A model generated the notes under the pieces. It searched no databases, was not told where the DNA came from, and saw only the letters and a list, made by a program, of their open reading frames with translations. A program made the position numbers and the translations under genes. A stretch of DNA of 64,000 nt. Origin: Vibrio fluvialis (GTDB lineage Bacteria > Pseudomonadota > Gammaproteobacteria > Enterobacterales > Vibrionaceae). The stretch lies in contig NZ_UHIP01000001.1 of the NCBI RefSeq assembly GCF_900460245.1, forward strand, positions 930,001 to 994,000, in the 5' to 3' direction. Of this stretch, positions 19,104-27,680 are shown one piece after another. How positions within the stretch are numbered: the first letter of the stretch is position 1; the number at the start of each line of letters is the position of its first letter.

Positions 19104-19175
19104 CATCTTGTCGCTGAAACCATTAAGCGTCCCAAAAAAACCATAAAATGTCCCAATAAAACCCATAAAGTGTCC
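19104..19175 (+). mobile_element. tnsA-proximal end of the Tn7-like element, with target duplication and three TnsB sites
   Basis: The element starts with TGTCGCTGAA at 19109; the 5 bp before it, CATCT (19104-19108), would be the target duplication. Three TnsB-type repeats follow in direct orientation: ACCATTAAGCGTCCC, ACCATAAAATGTCCC and ACCCATAAAGTGTCC. TGT plus seven bases plus ACCATAAA is the layout of known I-F3 ends. No matching inverted end was found elsewhere in the window, so the full length is unknown. Confidence 0.88.
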
Positions 19176-19220
19176 TAAACTTATTTTGGTTGTTTTTTTA
19201 CAACGAAAAAAGGACAGGTT

Positions 19221-19844
19221 ATGTACGTTCGCAATCTTCGAAAACCTTCAGCAAACAAAAACGTTTATAAGTTTGTTAGTTTAAAAAATGGCTGCACCAT
19301 CATGTGCGAAAGCTCATTGGAATATGATTGTTGCTACTATTTAGAATATTCGGATGATGTTGTTCGTTACCAGTCTCAGCCGAAAGGTTACCGTTTTCCT
19401 TATCGAGGTAAACAACATCCATACACCCCTGATTTTTTAGTCCATAAGAAAGATGGAACGTCTTATCTCCTCGAAGTAAAACCACTATCAAAGACATTTA
19501 GCTCCGAATTCCAAGATATGTTTCACCAAAAACAAATCATGGCAAGTGAATTGGGGGTACCACTATTACTCGTGACAGACCGCCAAATTCGGAACGATGT
19601 GCACCTTAATAATTTAAAACTCGTACATCGTTATAGCGGTTTTATTGAAAATTCTAGCCATTTGGAAAGTGTTTGGTCAGCCGTTAGTCAATCGTCATCG
19701 ATCTGTATTAAGGCGTTACCAGAAATACTGAACTTAACTATTGGTGAAGTCTTTGCGTCAGTGCTACGTCTTATTGGTTTAGGAAAAGCCAAGACAAAAC
19801 TGGACGTTTTACTGGATGAAAACTCTTTAATTTCGGTGGCTTAA
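19221..19844 (+). CDS. tnsA: Tn7-like transposition endonuclease TnsA
   Basis: The 207-residue protein has the TnsA endonuclease core: Glu in CESSLEYD (residue 34), Asp71 in TPDFLV and the Glu85-x-Lys87 of LEVKPL. TnsA cuts the 5' ends of the donor element so that transposition is cut-and-paste. A C-terminal domain that contacts TnsC follows. AGGACAGG precedes the ATG. It begins 112 bp inside the element and is followed one base later by tnsB. Confidence 0.95.
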   Translation: MYVRNLRKPSANKNVYKFVSLKNGCTIMCESSLEYDCCYYLEYSDDVVRYQSQPKGYRFPYRGKQHPYTPDFLVHKKDGTSYLLEVKPLSKTFSSEFQDMFHQKQIMASELGVPLLLVTDRQIRNDVHLNNLKLVHRYSGFIENSSHLESVWSAVSQSSSICIKALPEILNLTIGEVFASVLRLIGLGKAKTKLDVLLDENSLISVA

Positions 19845-19845
19845 T

Positions 19846-21753
19846 ATGTCTTTTGGGCCATTTGAAGATGAGTTCGGTTCAATAACAAATGACGTACAGC
19901 AACAATATGATGCAAGCCCTGAAGCTAAGCTATCTCGCCTGAAGTATTCACCTCTTGAAAGCTCCAAGGTTATTGAGCGAGATCTATCTTCTTTTCCTGA
20001 AGAGCAGAAACTAAAAGCGCTGGAGCGTTACAAATTAATCTCTTTGATCGCTAAGGAAATAAATGGTGGTTGGACACCTAAAAATCTTATCCCCTTGATA
20101 GATAAGCATATAGAAAAACTTTCTATACCGAAGCCAAGTGATCGTACAGTAAAGCGCTGGTATAAAGCTTTTTGTGAAAGCGATGGTGATATTAAGAGTT
20201 TGGTTGATAGTCATCACTTAAAGGGTAACCGGCAGCCCAGAATTGAAGACGATGAACCGCTTTTTATAGAGGCTGTTGAACGTTTTTTAGATGCTGTTCG
20301 TCCTTCTTACTCTAAGGCTTATCAGGTTTACTGTGACCGAATTGAAATTGAAAATAGCAGTATCGTTTCAGGTGAGATAGCGAAAGTCAGCTATGAAGCT
20401 TTCAAGAAACGGATCAAAAAACTCCCTCCATATACCATCGCTCTCAAGCGTCATGGTAAATATTACGCCGACAAACTGTTTAACTACTATGAAGCAGTCA
20501 AGATGCCTACGCGTATACTGGAAAGGGTAGAGATTGACCATACTCCTCTAGATTTAATCTTACTTGATGATGAGTTGCTTGTGCCGTTGGGGAGAGCCTA
20601 TTTAACTTTATTAGTTGATGTGTTTAGTGGTTGTATAATTGGATTTCATCTCGGCTTCAAAGCACCAAGTTATACTGCGGTTTCAAAGGCAATTATCCAT
20701 TCAGTTAAATCAAAGGAATACGTTAATGAATTGCCAATTGGATTGTCGAACCAATGGATTTGTCATGGAAAAATAGAAAATCTTGTTGTTGATAACGGTG
20801 CTGAGTTTTGGTCGAAAAGTTTAGACCAAGCATGTATTGAGGCTGGTATCAACATCATCTATAACAAAGTTCGTAAGCCTTGGTTAAAGCCCTTTGTAGA
20901 GAGAAAATTTGGTGAACTAATTCAAGGTATAGTGGGATGGATTCCTGGCAGAACATTTTCCAATGTTCTTGAGAAAGAAGATTATGACCCTCAAAAAGAT
21001 GCTGTGATGCGTTTTAGTGTTTTCGTTGAAGAGTTACATCGCTGGATTATTGATGTGCATAACGCTTCAGCGGATAGTCGACATACGCGGATACCTAATT
21101 ATCATTGGAAAAAGAGTGAAGAAGTTATGCCACCTCCTGCTTTGACTGAGCGTGACGAGATACAATTCCGTGTAATTATGGGTGTGGTTCATAAAGGGGC
21201 ATTAACCAGTAAAGGGATAAAATTTAAGCACTTAATGTACGACAATGTGGCGTTAGAACACTATCGTAAACAGTATCCGCAATCCAAAGATAGCAGGATA
21301 AAAACGATCAAGATTGACCCTGATGACTTATCTCGTATCTTTGTGTTTCTTGAAGAAAGAGAAGGTTATATAGAAGTCCCTTGTAAGTGTGATCCGCTTG
21401 GTTACACCAAAAAACTTAGCCTTTGTGAGCATTTAAGAACGGTAAAAGTACATCGTGATTTTATAAAAGGGCAAGTTGATTCATTATCACTAGCCAAAGC
21501 ACGTCAGGCCTTGCATGAGAGAATCAAGCAGGAACATGAAAACTTACGTCAGATGTCGTTACCTCAGCGTGCTAAAAAGGCTAAAAACGGTAAGAAAATG
21601 GCTGAACTAGCTGGCGTTAGCAGCGATAGCCCTAAATCCATAACAACCGATTATCCGATAGAAGACATCATACAACCACACGAATCTACACCTGTCGATG
21701 ATCTCCAATCACTTTGGAATAAGCGCAGGGCATTAAGGAAGTCGAGCAAATGA
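19846..21753 (+). CDS. tnsB: Tn7-like DDE transposase TnsB
   Basis: The 635-residue transposase joins the 3' ends of the element to the target. The DDE triad is visible at Asp231 (VEIDHTPLD), Asp316 (VVDNGAEFW) and Glu352 (KPFVERKFGEL), in an RNase H fold typical of TnsB/TniA/MuA. N-terminal helix-turn-helix modules bind the ACCATAAA repeats at the ends. The C-terminal tail contacts TnsC. The stop overlaps the tnsC start by four bases. Confidence 0.95.
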   Translation: MSFGPFEDEFGSITNDVQQQYDASPEAKLSRLKYSPLESSKVIERDLSSFPEEQKLKALERYKLISLIAKEINGGWTPKNLIPLIDKHIEKLSIPKPSDRTVKRWYKAFCESDGDIKSLVDSHHLKGNRQPRIEDDEPLFIEAVERFLDAVRPSYSKAYQVYCDRIEIENSSIVSGEIAKVSYEAFKKRIKKLPPYTIALKRHGKYYADKLFNYYEAVKMPTRILERVEIDHTPLDLILLDDELLVPLGRAYLTLLVDVFSGCIIGFHLGFKAPSYTAVSKAIIHSVKSKEYVNELPIGLSNQWICHGKIENLVVDNGAEFWSKSLDQACIEAGINIIYNKVRKPWLKPFVERKFGELIQGIVGWIPGRTFSNVLEKEDYDPQKDAVMRFSVFVEELHRWIIDVHNASADSRHTRIPNYHWKKSEEVMPPPALTERDEIQFRVIMGVVHKGALTSKGIKFKHLMYDNVALEHYRKQYPQSKDSRIKTIKIDPDDLSRIFVFLEEREGYIEVPCKCDPLGYTKKLSLCEHLRTVKVHRDFIKGQVDSLSLAKARQALHERIKQEHENLRQMSLPQRAKKAKNGKKMAELAGVSSDSPKSITTDYPIEDIIQPHESTPVDDLQSLWNKRRALRKSSK

Positions 21754-22736
21754 CATTGCTTCAACCAACGAATAATGACGTCGATACATTACTAGCTGAT
21801 TTCCATCAGTCATTTGTCGTTTATCCTGATGTTGAAAAGGTTTTTGAAGGTTTAGATTGGATTGTTCGTCGCAGCCAGTTCGGTAAATTTGCGCCTTCTA
21901 TGCTCATTACAGGCGGGACAGGAGCGGGTAAGACTTCAGTGGTTGAAACCTATTTGAACAACCATTTTTCCGCTTCAGAGGTGTTAGTCACAAGAGTCAG
22001 GCCAAGTTTTGTTGAAACATTAGTTTGGGCAATTGAAAAGCTGAATGTTCCTTACAACAGTCGGTCGAAACGCTCTGAGATTGGTCTACAAGATTATTTC
22101 ATTAGTAGCGTTAAAAAATCTAAACTTAAGCTGTTGGTTATAGAAGAAGCTCAAGAACTGTTTGAGTGTGCATCTCCCAAAGAGAGGCAAAAAATACGCG
22201 ACCGACTAAAGATGATCAGTGATGAATGCCGGTTACCTATCGTCTTTATTGGTATTCCTACCGCCAAACTTATCTTGGAGGACTCACAATGGGACAGACG
22301 AATTATGGTGAAGCGAGACTTGCCATATATCCGAATAACGAACGAAGAGTCTTTAGATATCTATATTGCCTTGCTTGAGGGGCTTGAAAAGACCTTATCT
22401 ATTTCAGTCGTTCCGGAACTGTCTGATATGGACATGGCTATGCGTTTATTAGCTGCCAGTAAAGGGATGATCGGTTTAATCAAAGAACTTGTTGGTTATG
22501 CGCTTGAACTGGCTTTACTCGAAGGTAAACGTCAGATTACTCAAAACGAGTTTATTCAGGCATTTAAATCGATCTTTGGCCCCGATATTAGCAACCCATT
22601 TGAGATTGAGCTCGATAAACTACTAATCTCGCAGATTATTGAGTATGAAGGCTATATTTTGGATTCAGATAGTGGGGATATCAAATTTACTCATCAGATA
22701 TTTGAAGATATACCACTAACAGAATTACTACGTTAA
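21750..22736 (+). CDS. tnsC: Tn7-like AAA+ transposition regulator TnsC
   Basis: The 328-residue AAA+ ATPase has Walker A GGTGAGKTS (about residues 55-63) and Walker B KLLVIEEAQELF. TnsC forms a filament or ring on target DNA that links the TniQ-Cascade complex to TnsAB and gives target immunity. The gene overlaps tnsB upstream and, by four bases, the convergent xre gene downstream. Confidence 0.95.
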   Translation: MTLLQPTNNDVDTLLADFHQSFVVYPDVEKVFEGLDWIVRRSQFGKFAPSMLITGGTGAGKTSVVETYLNNHFSASEVLVTRVRPSFVETLVWAIEKLNVPYNSRSKRSEIGLQDYFISSVKKSKLKLLVIEEAQELFECASPKERQKIRDRLKMISDECRLPIVFIGIPTAKLILEDSQWDRRIMVKRDLPYIRITNEESLDIYIALLEGLEKTLSISVVPELSDMDMAMRLLAASKGMIGLIKELVGYALELALLEGKRQITQNEFIQAFKSIFGPDISNPFEIELDKLLISQIIEYEGYILDSDSGDIKFTHQIFEDIPLTELLR

Positions 22737-23041
22737 CTATTTGCTTTAGCTGATAATTTATCTAGTAAACTTTTTTTATCTTCATCACTCAGCTTATCAA
22801 TAAGACAAGCCAATTCAGCCGTCACTTCGTCTTTACAAAAAAAGTAGCTTAGCGGTACATCCAGTTCTTCAGCCATACGGGTTAACGTTCCGATATCGGG
22901 GACATGACGACCTTTTTCGTAATGGTTCATTCGACCACTTGCAGAGCTTTCTTCCATTCCAATTTTTACCCCAAGATCTTTTTGGGTGATTTTGGCTTTT
23001 TTACGCGCTGCTTTGAGCCTCTCTGGGATTGGGTTTTCCAC
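22733..23041 (-). CDS. Xre-family repressor of the CRISPR-associated transposon
   Basis: The 102-residue protein is one N-terminal helix-turn-helix (ITQKDLGVKIGMEESSASGR) plus a helical C-terminal part (LACLIDKLSDEDKKSLLDKL). It is convergent with tnsC and divergent from the winged-helix gene. Two 17-bp palindromes stand just upstream of its start and a third precedes tniQ, so it very probably represses itself, the divergent gene and the tniQ-cas operon. Xre-type regulators controlling guide and tniQ-cas expression have been described for I-F3 elements. Confidence 0.88.
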   Translation of the reverse strand: MENPIPERLKAARKKAKITQKDLGVKIGMEESSASGRMNHYEKGRHVPDIGTLTRMAEELDVPLSYFFCKDEVTAELACLIDKLSDEDKKSLLDKLSAKANS

Positions 23042-23070
23042 TTAGACATTCTTTTTAGTACCTATAGATA

Positions 23071-23121
23071 ACTTAGATTGTCTAAGTTTTACTTATTTTT
23101 GTATACTTAGCAATCCTAAGT
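23071..23121. promoter_or_regulatory. Paired Xre operators O1 and O2
   Basis: O1 is ACTTAGATTGTCTAAGT at 23071-23087; O2 is ACTTAGCAATCCTAAGT at 23105-23121. The arms ACTTAG/CTAAGT are identical and the centres are 34 bp apart, about three helical turns. They fill the gap between xre (start 23041) and the divergent winged-helix gene. The same palindrome recurs at 27652 before tniQ. Confidence 0.85.
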
Positions 23122-23144
23122 TTTTGCGTTGTTTAGAGGTTGCA

Positions 23145-23696
23145 GTGAAAAGAACCAAAAAGCTCAGTCATCCAATTTATAACCTTTTGATAAATAGAGG
23201 CTTGGATCGCTTTACAGTGATACAGGCCCGGGATGAACTGCAGCAATCATCAGATCGGTTTGAAGATGACAATGAAGCGAGAAAGTATATATATCGGCAG
23301 ATCAATCATCTGGTCTCTAACGGCTACTTGAAGACGTTGGGCGAAGGCAGAGCAAAGCTCTATATAAAAACGGAAGCCTTTAATTTAGGTTCTTTTTCCA
23401 AGAAAACGGTTAAAAGATATAAGCGCAGGTCATCGGAAGATGGAAAATGTGTGCAGGGCGTTCAAACGGCCCAATACATAGAAGCGCTAGAAAAAGAACG
23501 ATTTCAGTACAAGACTGAATTGTCTGTCACATATGCTGAAGAGCAGGAATACAGCCGTTTGATGAATCGCTTCCCTGATAAAAAGGAGCTACTGATGCCG
23601 ATCTATGTTCAGGCGAGGGAACGTTCAGAAACAACACTTGGAAGAATAAATGCTTTAACTAGTGCACTTAACGTAATCCAAAACTCAGTTATCTAA
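23145..23696 (+). CDS. Predicted winged-helix DNA-binding protein of the transposon
   Basis: The product is about 183 residues, basic at the N-terminus, with a winged-helix-like segment (DDNEARKYIYRQINHLVSNG then YLKTLGEGRAKLYI) and a C-terminal helical or coiled region. I start it at GTG 23145, which has AGAGG five bases upstream, rather than at TTG 23124. It is divergent from xre and sits directly behind O2. No specific family is recognised; an accessory regulator of the element is the simplest reading. Confidence 0.68.
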   Translation: MKRTKKLSHPIYNLLINRGLDRFTVIQARDELQQSSDRFEDDNEARKYIYRQINHLVSNGYLKTLGEGRAKLYIKTEAFNLGSFSKKTVKRYKRRSSEDGKCVQGVQTAQYIEALEKERFQYKTELSVTYAEEQEYSRLMNRFPDKKELLMPIYVQARERSETTLGRINALTSALNVIQNSVI

Positions 23697-23717
23697 GCAT
23701 GAGTATTTGAGTGTTCC

Positions 23718-23754
23718 AAAACGATTCAGCAAGGAGGCATGCTGAATCGTTTTT
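23718..23754 (+). terminator. Strong terminator after the winged-helix gene
   Basis: A 14-bp perfect stem AAAACGATTCAGCA / TGCTGAATCGTTTT with loop AGGAGGCA and a following T and GG, 20 bases after the stop codon. It can also act on the opposite strand because of the A run. Apart from this hairpin and the one at 24062, I see no feature in 23697-24126. Confidence 0.8.
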
Positions 23755-24061
23755 GGACAAAAATGAGTTACGTAGAATCTAACATTATCACTTCATGAAT
23801 TATCTCAAGTATGAAAAACTCCGATAGGCAAAAGGCACGGCCTAGCCCCACTGCGTTGCACGCCTAACTCACTCCGATATTTGTCGTAAAGTTGGGAGTC
23901 GAGTGTCAATGACAGTTTATGCAACTAAAGAGAAAAAGTTTAAGCTACTCGATACTTTTAAATTTCGTAGAATCCAATTTTGAACCGACTAGTCATCAAT
24001 GTAATCAAGTGTAGACATAAAAACTGTCACTACTTTAAGCTAGGTAATAGCTAAATAGATT

Positions 24062-24087
24062 CATACGCCACAAGTCTATGGCGTATG
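24062..24087 (-). terminator. Hairpin behind the SIR2-STAND gene
   Basis: A 9-bp stem CATACGCCA / TGGCGTATG with an 8-nt loop lies 40 bases past the stop of the minus-strand SIR2 gene. The T tract is weak, so a terminator role is likely but not certain. Confidence 0.55.
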
Positions 24088-24126
24088 ATTGCATTATATT
24101 ATTAGAAAAGTAATTTCTCTCACAAG

Positions 24127-27100
24127 TCATACTTTTGTTACTTGCCGAACCCTTATAACAACATATTGATGCTGATTAATATCTATATCATCAGGCAAAA
24201 ACCTTGCCATCAAATCGGCTATACGTTCACTGTACATCTGCTCACTCTTATAATCATCATATATTCTCCAATATAAAGAGCTTTGCCTGTACAGGTTGAG
24301 CATCGGAACAAAGTCACGATTCTGGTAAAAAGAATGCCAAAGAATTCGATGAGCACTATTAAATAGACCTTGAACTCTCTGTGAAAAACCGTAGATATAG
24401 CATGCCATGACTATACGAAGCTCTTCTTTAGTCAATAGCTCCCCTTCATCTTGATCAATTAAAAGCCGTCCTTTCCTTACAACTGCTCTATACTGGTTGT
24501 ATTCGTCTCCAACACTTCTAATGACTCTGTTCAGCCAGCCAAGCTTTGCTTGATTTGAAACTTCTAAGTCAGCTAGTTTTAAGGCCGTATTATTTGCAGA
24601 AGTAATAGAATTATTATTTCTTGCGTTTAGTTCCAGCTCTTTGAGACCAGATATGTCGTCCACGCCGCTTAGTTCAATCTTAATTAGCCTTGCATTCCTA
24701 TGCTTGGGTTCTAAATCTAGAACTTTATCCACCATAAGATTCGCGTTATCAGAATCGCCCTCATTCTGATAGTACCATGCTAAATTCAAGTACAGCGAAA
24801 CCCTTTGCGCACGATTGAGTTCATCATCTTCTTCCAACGCCAGTTGTAGTTTTTCTCCAGCTCGCTCATCGAGATCAACTAATCGTAACGATTTGCCTTC
24901 CCAGTAGTTGAAATGTGCAAAAGACCCTACTTTGTCAGATTCTTTAGCAATCGCATGGAGCTCTTCACAAAAACTGATTACTTCTTGATGCTTCTTATAT
25001 TTGGATAGTAGATGACAATAAGATTTACAAATTCTAACCGCTGCATTAATGTCCCTTTCTACATCGAGCTCGACAGCACAACGAAGCAAGTGCATTAGAA
25101 TCACTCTTGTACTACCTACGGTTTTCGAGCTTTTCTTCAAAAGCTGTTTAGCAAAAGTACAAAGCTTTAGTCGTCCAACTCTCCATTGATTCCCTAAATG
25201 AATATCCGCTAACCGTTTTACTACTTCATAAACTTCAATTGTTGTTAGCTGGGCATACACATACTGTCTAACGAGAATTGGCAAGGTAATAATCTTGTCT
25301 TCGCCGTTGATCCCACCTTTGCTAAAATAACCACTATCAATAGGCAGTGTTTCAATTAGCTCTAAGCCATTGAGTTCTTTTACGTGAGAAGACTTAAATA
25401 CAGAGCGTTCACTAGCTTTTTTTAAATTTGTGAAACAATCGCCATACTCTAATATGGATAACACCGTAAGAAGCTCTAAACTTAACTTTCCATGAGGATC
25501 ATCGCTGTTTTTGAGGTTTTCGATTCTAGTTACTAATTCGGGTGGAAACCTATTGTCTGTATCCTGCTTGTATGACTCTGGGGTGTAGTGAGACTCATAA
25601 ACTGAATCAATAGAAAAAAGTTTTAGTTCATCAATATATTTATCTAAAAGGCTTGGTACTCCGTGAGAAAGCTTCACTAAGGGCTCCATTACCCTTTCAT
25701 TCGATGTATCCACTCTTTTTTCATGATGCTTAACATAACTTCGAATGTCATATTCTTCTAATCTAGGCACAGTTAAACAACATAACGTAACTATCGGTTG
25801 TTTCGAGCAAACAAGTAATTTAGTTGAAGGGCTATAATCTCTAAACAATGATGCAATAGGCTCAAGGACATCAGCATAACCTTTAGCTCCATTTACGAGC
25901 GAATCAACATTATCAATACACAAGATTGAACGTGAGTTAGGTAAAGAGCTAACAAGTGTCTGAAGTCCGAAACCGTAAATACTCTCAACTCTTGTAAGTA
26001 GCTCCTTCTTGTCCTTTACCCCTTCCAGATCAAGATAGAACGTAGGCACGCCATGATATGGAGAATTGATATCGTATACAAATGATTGGATAAACTCTTC
26101 TTTACCCAAGCCCCAGTCCGCACACACATTTACAACATGGTTAGATTCTAATAATTCAGCTAATCGCTCTTTCTCCACCCCCCGAATATGGAGATGTGCT
26201 TGCTGAAACGGCATTCGCCATATAGGTAGTTCTACACTAACCTGCTCTAAAATTTGCTCTTCTTTCTGTGAGTCCTGTTTTCCTTCTACATTATCACCCT
26301 CTTTAATCTCAATATCATTCTGAGGGACTGTCTCCGATAGCTCCTTTAAAAAAGCGTGACAGTCAATTCCACCATAAGCTCTAAATCTATTTCTTTGTAT
26401 CGCTGGATGCATTGCATCAATAAGAGCTGAGTATTTACTTGTAATAAGCTCACTATCACTTTCAAAAAACGCCCATACAATATCGATATTTGCGCTAGTG
26501 TCGTTCATTAGCTCACAAAGAACTTGAGTAAAAACGTCATTCCAACCACTATACCCTATGACTAGTAGTGTTTTATTCCTTAGAAGATGAGCTAAGGAAT
26601 TTTTTAGCTTAGGGCGGTCGATTGTTAACTGAGCTGGGGTATGAAGAGTATCTGTAACAACCCAGTGTCCATGAAGGTGTACAATATGATGACCTGTAGG
26701 CCTATACTGTTCCAAACTGCTATCGCCGTGCAGTACAGTTTGGCTCGGTTTAAAATCCAACTTTGACAAAGCAACTGCCAACAACGGATCAAAGTTAGGC
26801 GTTAGAACTGTGTTATAAAAACGAGGATTACTAACCAAAAGCCTAGCTAAAGCCGATGTAGCCTCTGGAATACACCAGCTATCTAGCTCTTCCTGAAGCC
26901 CCAATAATTGGTTGGTATCATTCAAATCGATTGAAGATGTATCTCTATTAAAAGCCTTAAGCACAGCCCTTCGAATAATACCATTGACAGTATTTGGGCT
27001 CGTATAATCAGCTAAGAACGTAAAAGCTTGCTGATAGCGCTCCCCATCACGAGAGTGGCCATGTAAATCATTAAACTTATCAAGTAGTTTTTTCTCCTTT

Positions 27101-27258
27101 AGAACACTTTCTACAAGTTCCATTACACCATTGACATTTGGCACTCCGTCACCAGTAGATGAGTCATACGACAATGGAGAACCAAACAAAACAACTATGT
27201 CATTGTCACTATTTTCGATGACGCTCGCTAATGCATCTTTTTCAACAACTCTTAACAT
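24127..27258 (-). CDS. SIR2-STAND (Avs-like) defence protein, transposon cargo
   Basis: A 1043-residue protein in three parts. Residues 1-305 are a SIR2-like NADase domain (LFGSPLSYDSSTGDGVP; LTPNFDPLLA at 152-161; HLHGHW at 194-199; VIGYSGWND). Residues about 345-640 are a STAND/NTPase module whose P-loop reads CADWGLGKEEF (379-389), a degenerate Walker A. The rest is helical TPR-like repeats (YLNLAWYYQNEGDSDNANLM). This layout matches SIR2-bearing antiviral STAND proteins, which deplete NAD on sensing phage proteins. It stands alone between tnsC and tniQ, the usual cargo position, and is AT-rich. The sensed trigger is unknown. Confidence 0.82.
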   Translation of the reverse strand: MLRVVEKDALASVIENSDNDIVVLFGSPLSYDSSTGDGVPNVNGVMELVESVLKEKKLLDKFNDLHGHSRDGERYQQAFTFLADYTSPNTVNGIIRRAVLKAFNRDTSSIDLNDTNQLLGLQEELDSWCIPEATSALARLLVSNPRFYNTVLTPNFDPLLAVALSKLDFKPSQTVLHGDSSLEQYRPTGHHIVHLHGHWVVTDTLHTPAQLTIDRPKLKNSLAHLLRNKTLLVIGYSGWNDVFTQVLCELMNDTSANIDIVWAFFESDSELITSKYSALIDAMHPAIQRNRFRAYGGIDCHAFLKELSETVPQNDIEIKEGDNVEGKQDSQKEEQILEQVSVELPIWRMPFQQAHLHIRGVEKERLAELLESNHVVNVCADWGLGKEEFIQSFVYDINSPYHGVPTFYLDLEGVKDKKELLTRVESIYGFGLQTLVSSLPNSRSILCIDNVDSLVNGAKGYADVLEPIASLFRDYSPSTKLLVCSKQPIVTLCCLTVPRLEEYDIRSYVKHHEKRVDTSNERVMEPLVKLSHGVPSLLDKYIDELKLFSIDSVYESHYTPESYKQDTDNRFPPELVTRIENLKNSDDPHGKLSLELLTVLSILEYGDCFTNLKKASERSVFKSSHVKELNGLELIETLPIDSGYFSKGGINGEDKIITLPILVRQYVYAQLTTIEVYEVVKRLADIHLGNQWRVGRLKLCTFAKQLLKKSSKTVGSTRVILMHLLRCAVELDVERDINAAVRICKSYCHLLSKYKKHQEVISFCEELHAIAKESDKVGSFAHFNYWEGKSLRLVDLDERAGEKLQLALEEDDELNRAQRVSLYLNLAWYYQNEGDSDNANLMVDKVLDLEPKHRNARLIKIELSGVDDISGLKELELNARNNNSITSANNTALKLADLEVSNQAKLGWLNRVIRSVGDEYNQYRAVVRKGRLLIDQDEGELLTKEELRIVMACYIYGFSQRVQGLFNSAHRILWHSFYQNRDFVPMLNLYRQSSLYWRIYDDYKSEQMYSERIADLMARFLPDDIDINQHQYVVIRVRQVTKV

Positions 27259-27651
27259 GCCACACTCTGCAAAAACTAGGGGGGAGAGTTTTATGTTATA
27301 TAGATGAATAGTTAAAGTTCAACTAAAAACAAACAAAATCACTGTAAAACAAGATTACTATCAAACACATAACAAACACACCATCCAGAGAAGCAGGTAT
27401 TGATTCTCGTGTTTATAGCTTTTGCTCCAGCACATAATGGGGCAGAAGTGCTTCATAGTGATTTTTGCAACAGCCTGTTGGACATTCGATGAAGCAGGCA
27501 ATTTCCTAATTGTGCAGCAGCTTGTTGCACAAATAAATCTCATGTTGGTTTCATGCGCTCTAAACACGTCTTGGGGCATAAATGATTTGGGAGCACTTTC
27601 AATTTTCAAATATGCACATTTGAAATCTGCTAAGTCAGAGTTCATACTAAA
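27259..27651. other. Intergenic region before tniQ, no gene supported
   Basis: About 390 bp of AT-rich sequence between the start of the SIR2 gene and the tniQ operator. Short reading frames exist on both strands, but none has a good ribosome-binding site or recognisable product. It should contain the promoter of the SIR2 gene and that of tniQ-cas. Confidence 0.5.
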
Positions 27652-27668
27652 ACTTAGACTATCTAAGT
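27652..27668. promoter_or_regulatory. Xre operator O3 in front of tniQ-cas
   Basis: ACTTAGACTATCTAAGT, sharing the arms ACTTAGA/TCTAAGT with O1 at 23071 more than 4.5 kb away. It ends 12 bases before the tniQ ATG, so a repressor bound here would block transcription start or early elongation of the tniQ-cas8-cas7-cas6 operon. Confidence 0.85.
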
Positions 27669-27680
27669 TTTTGGTTGCCC

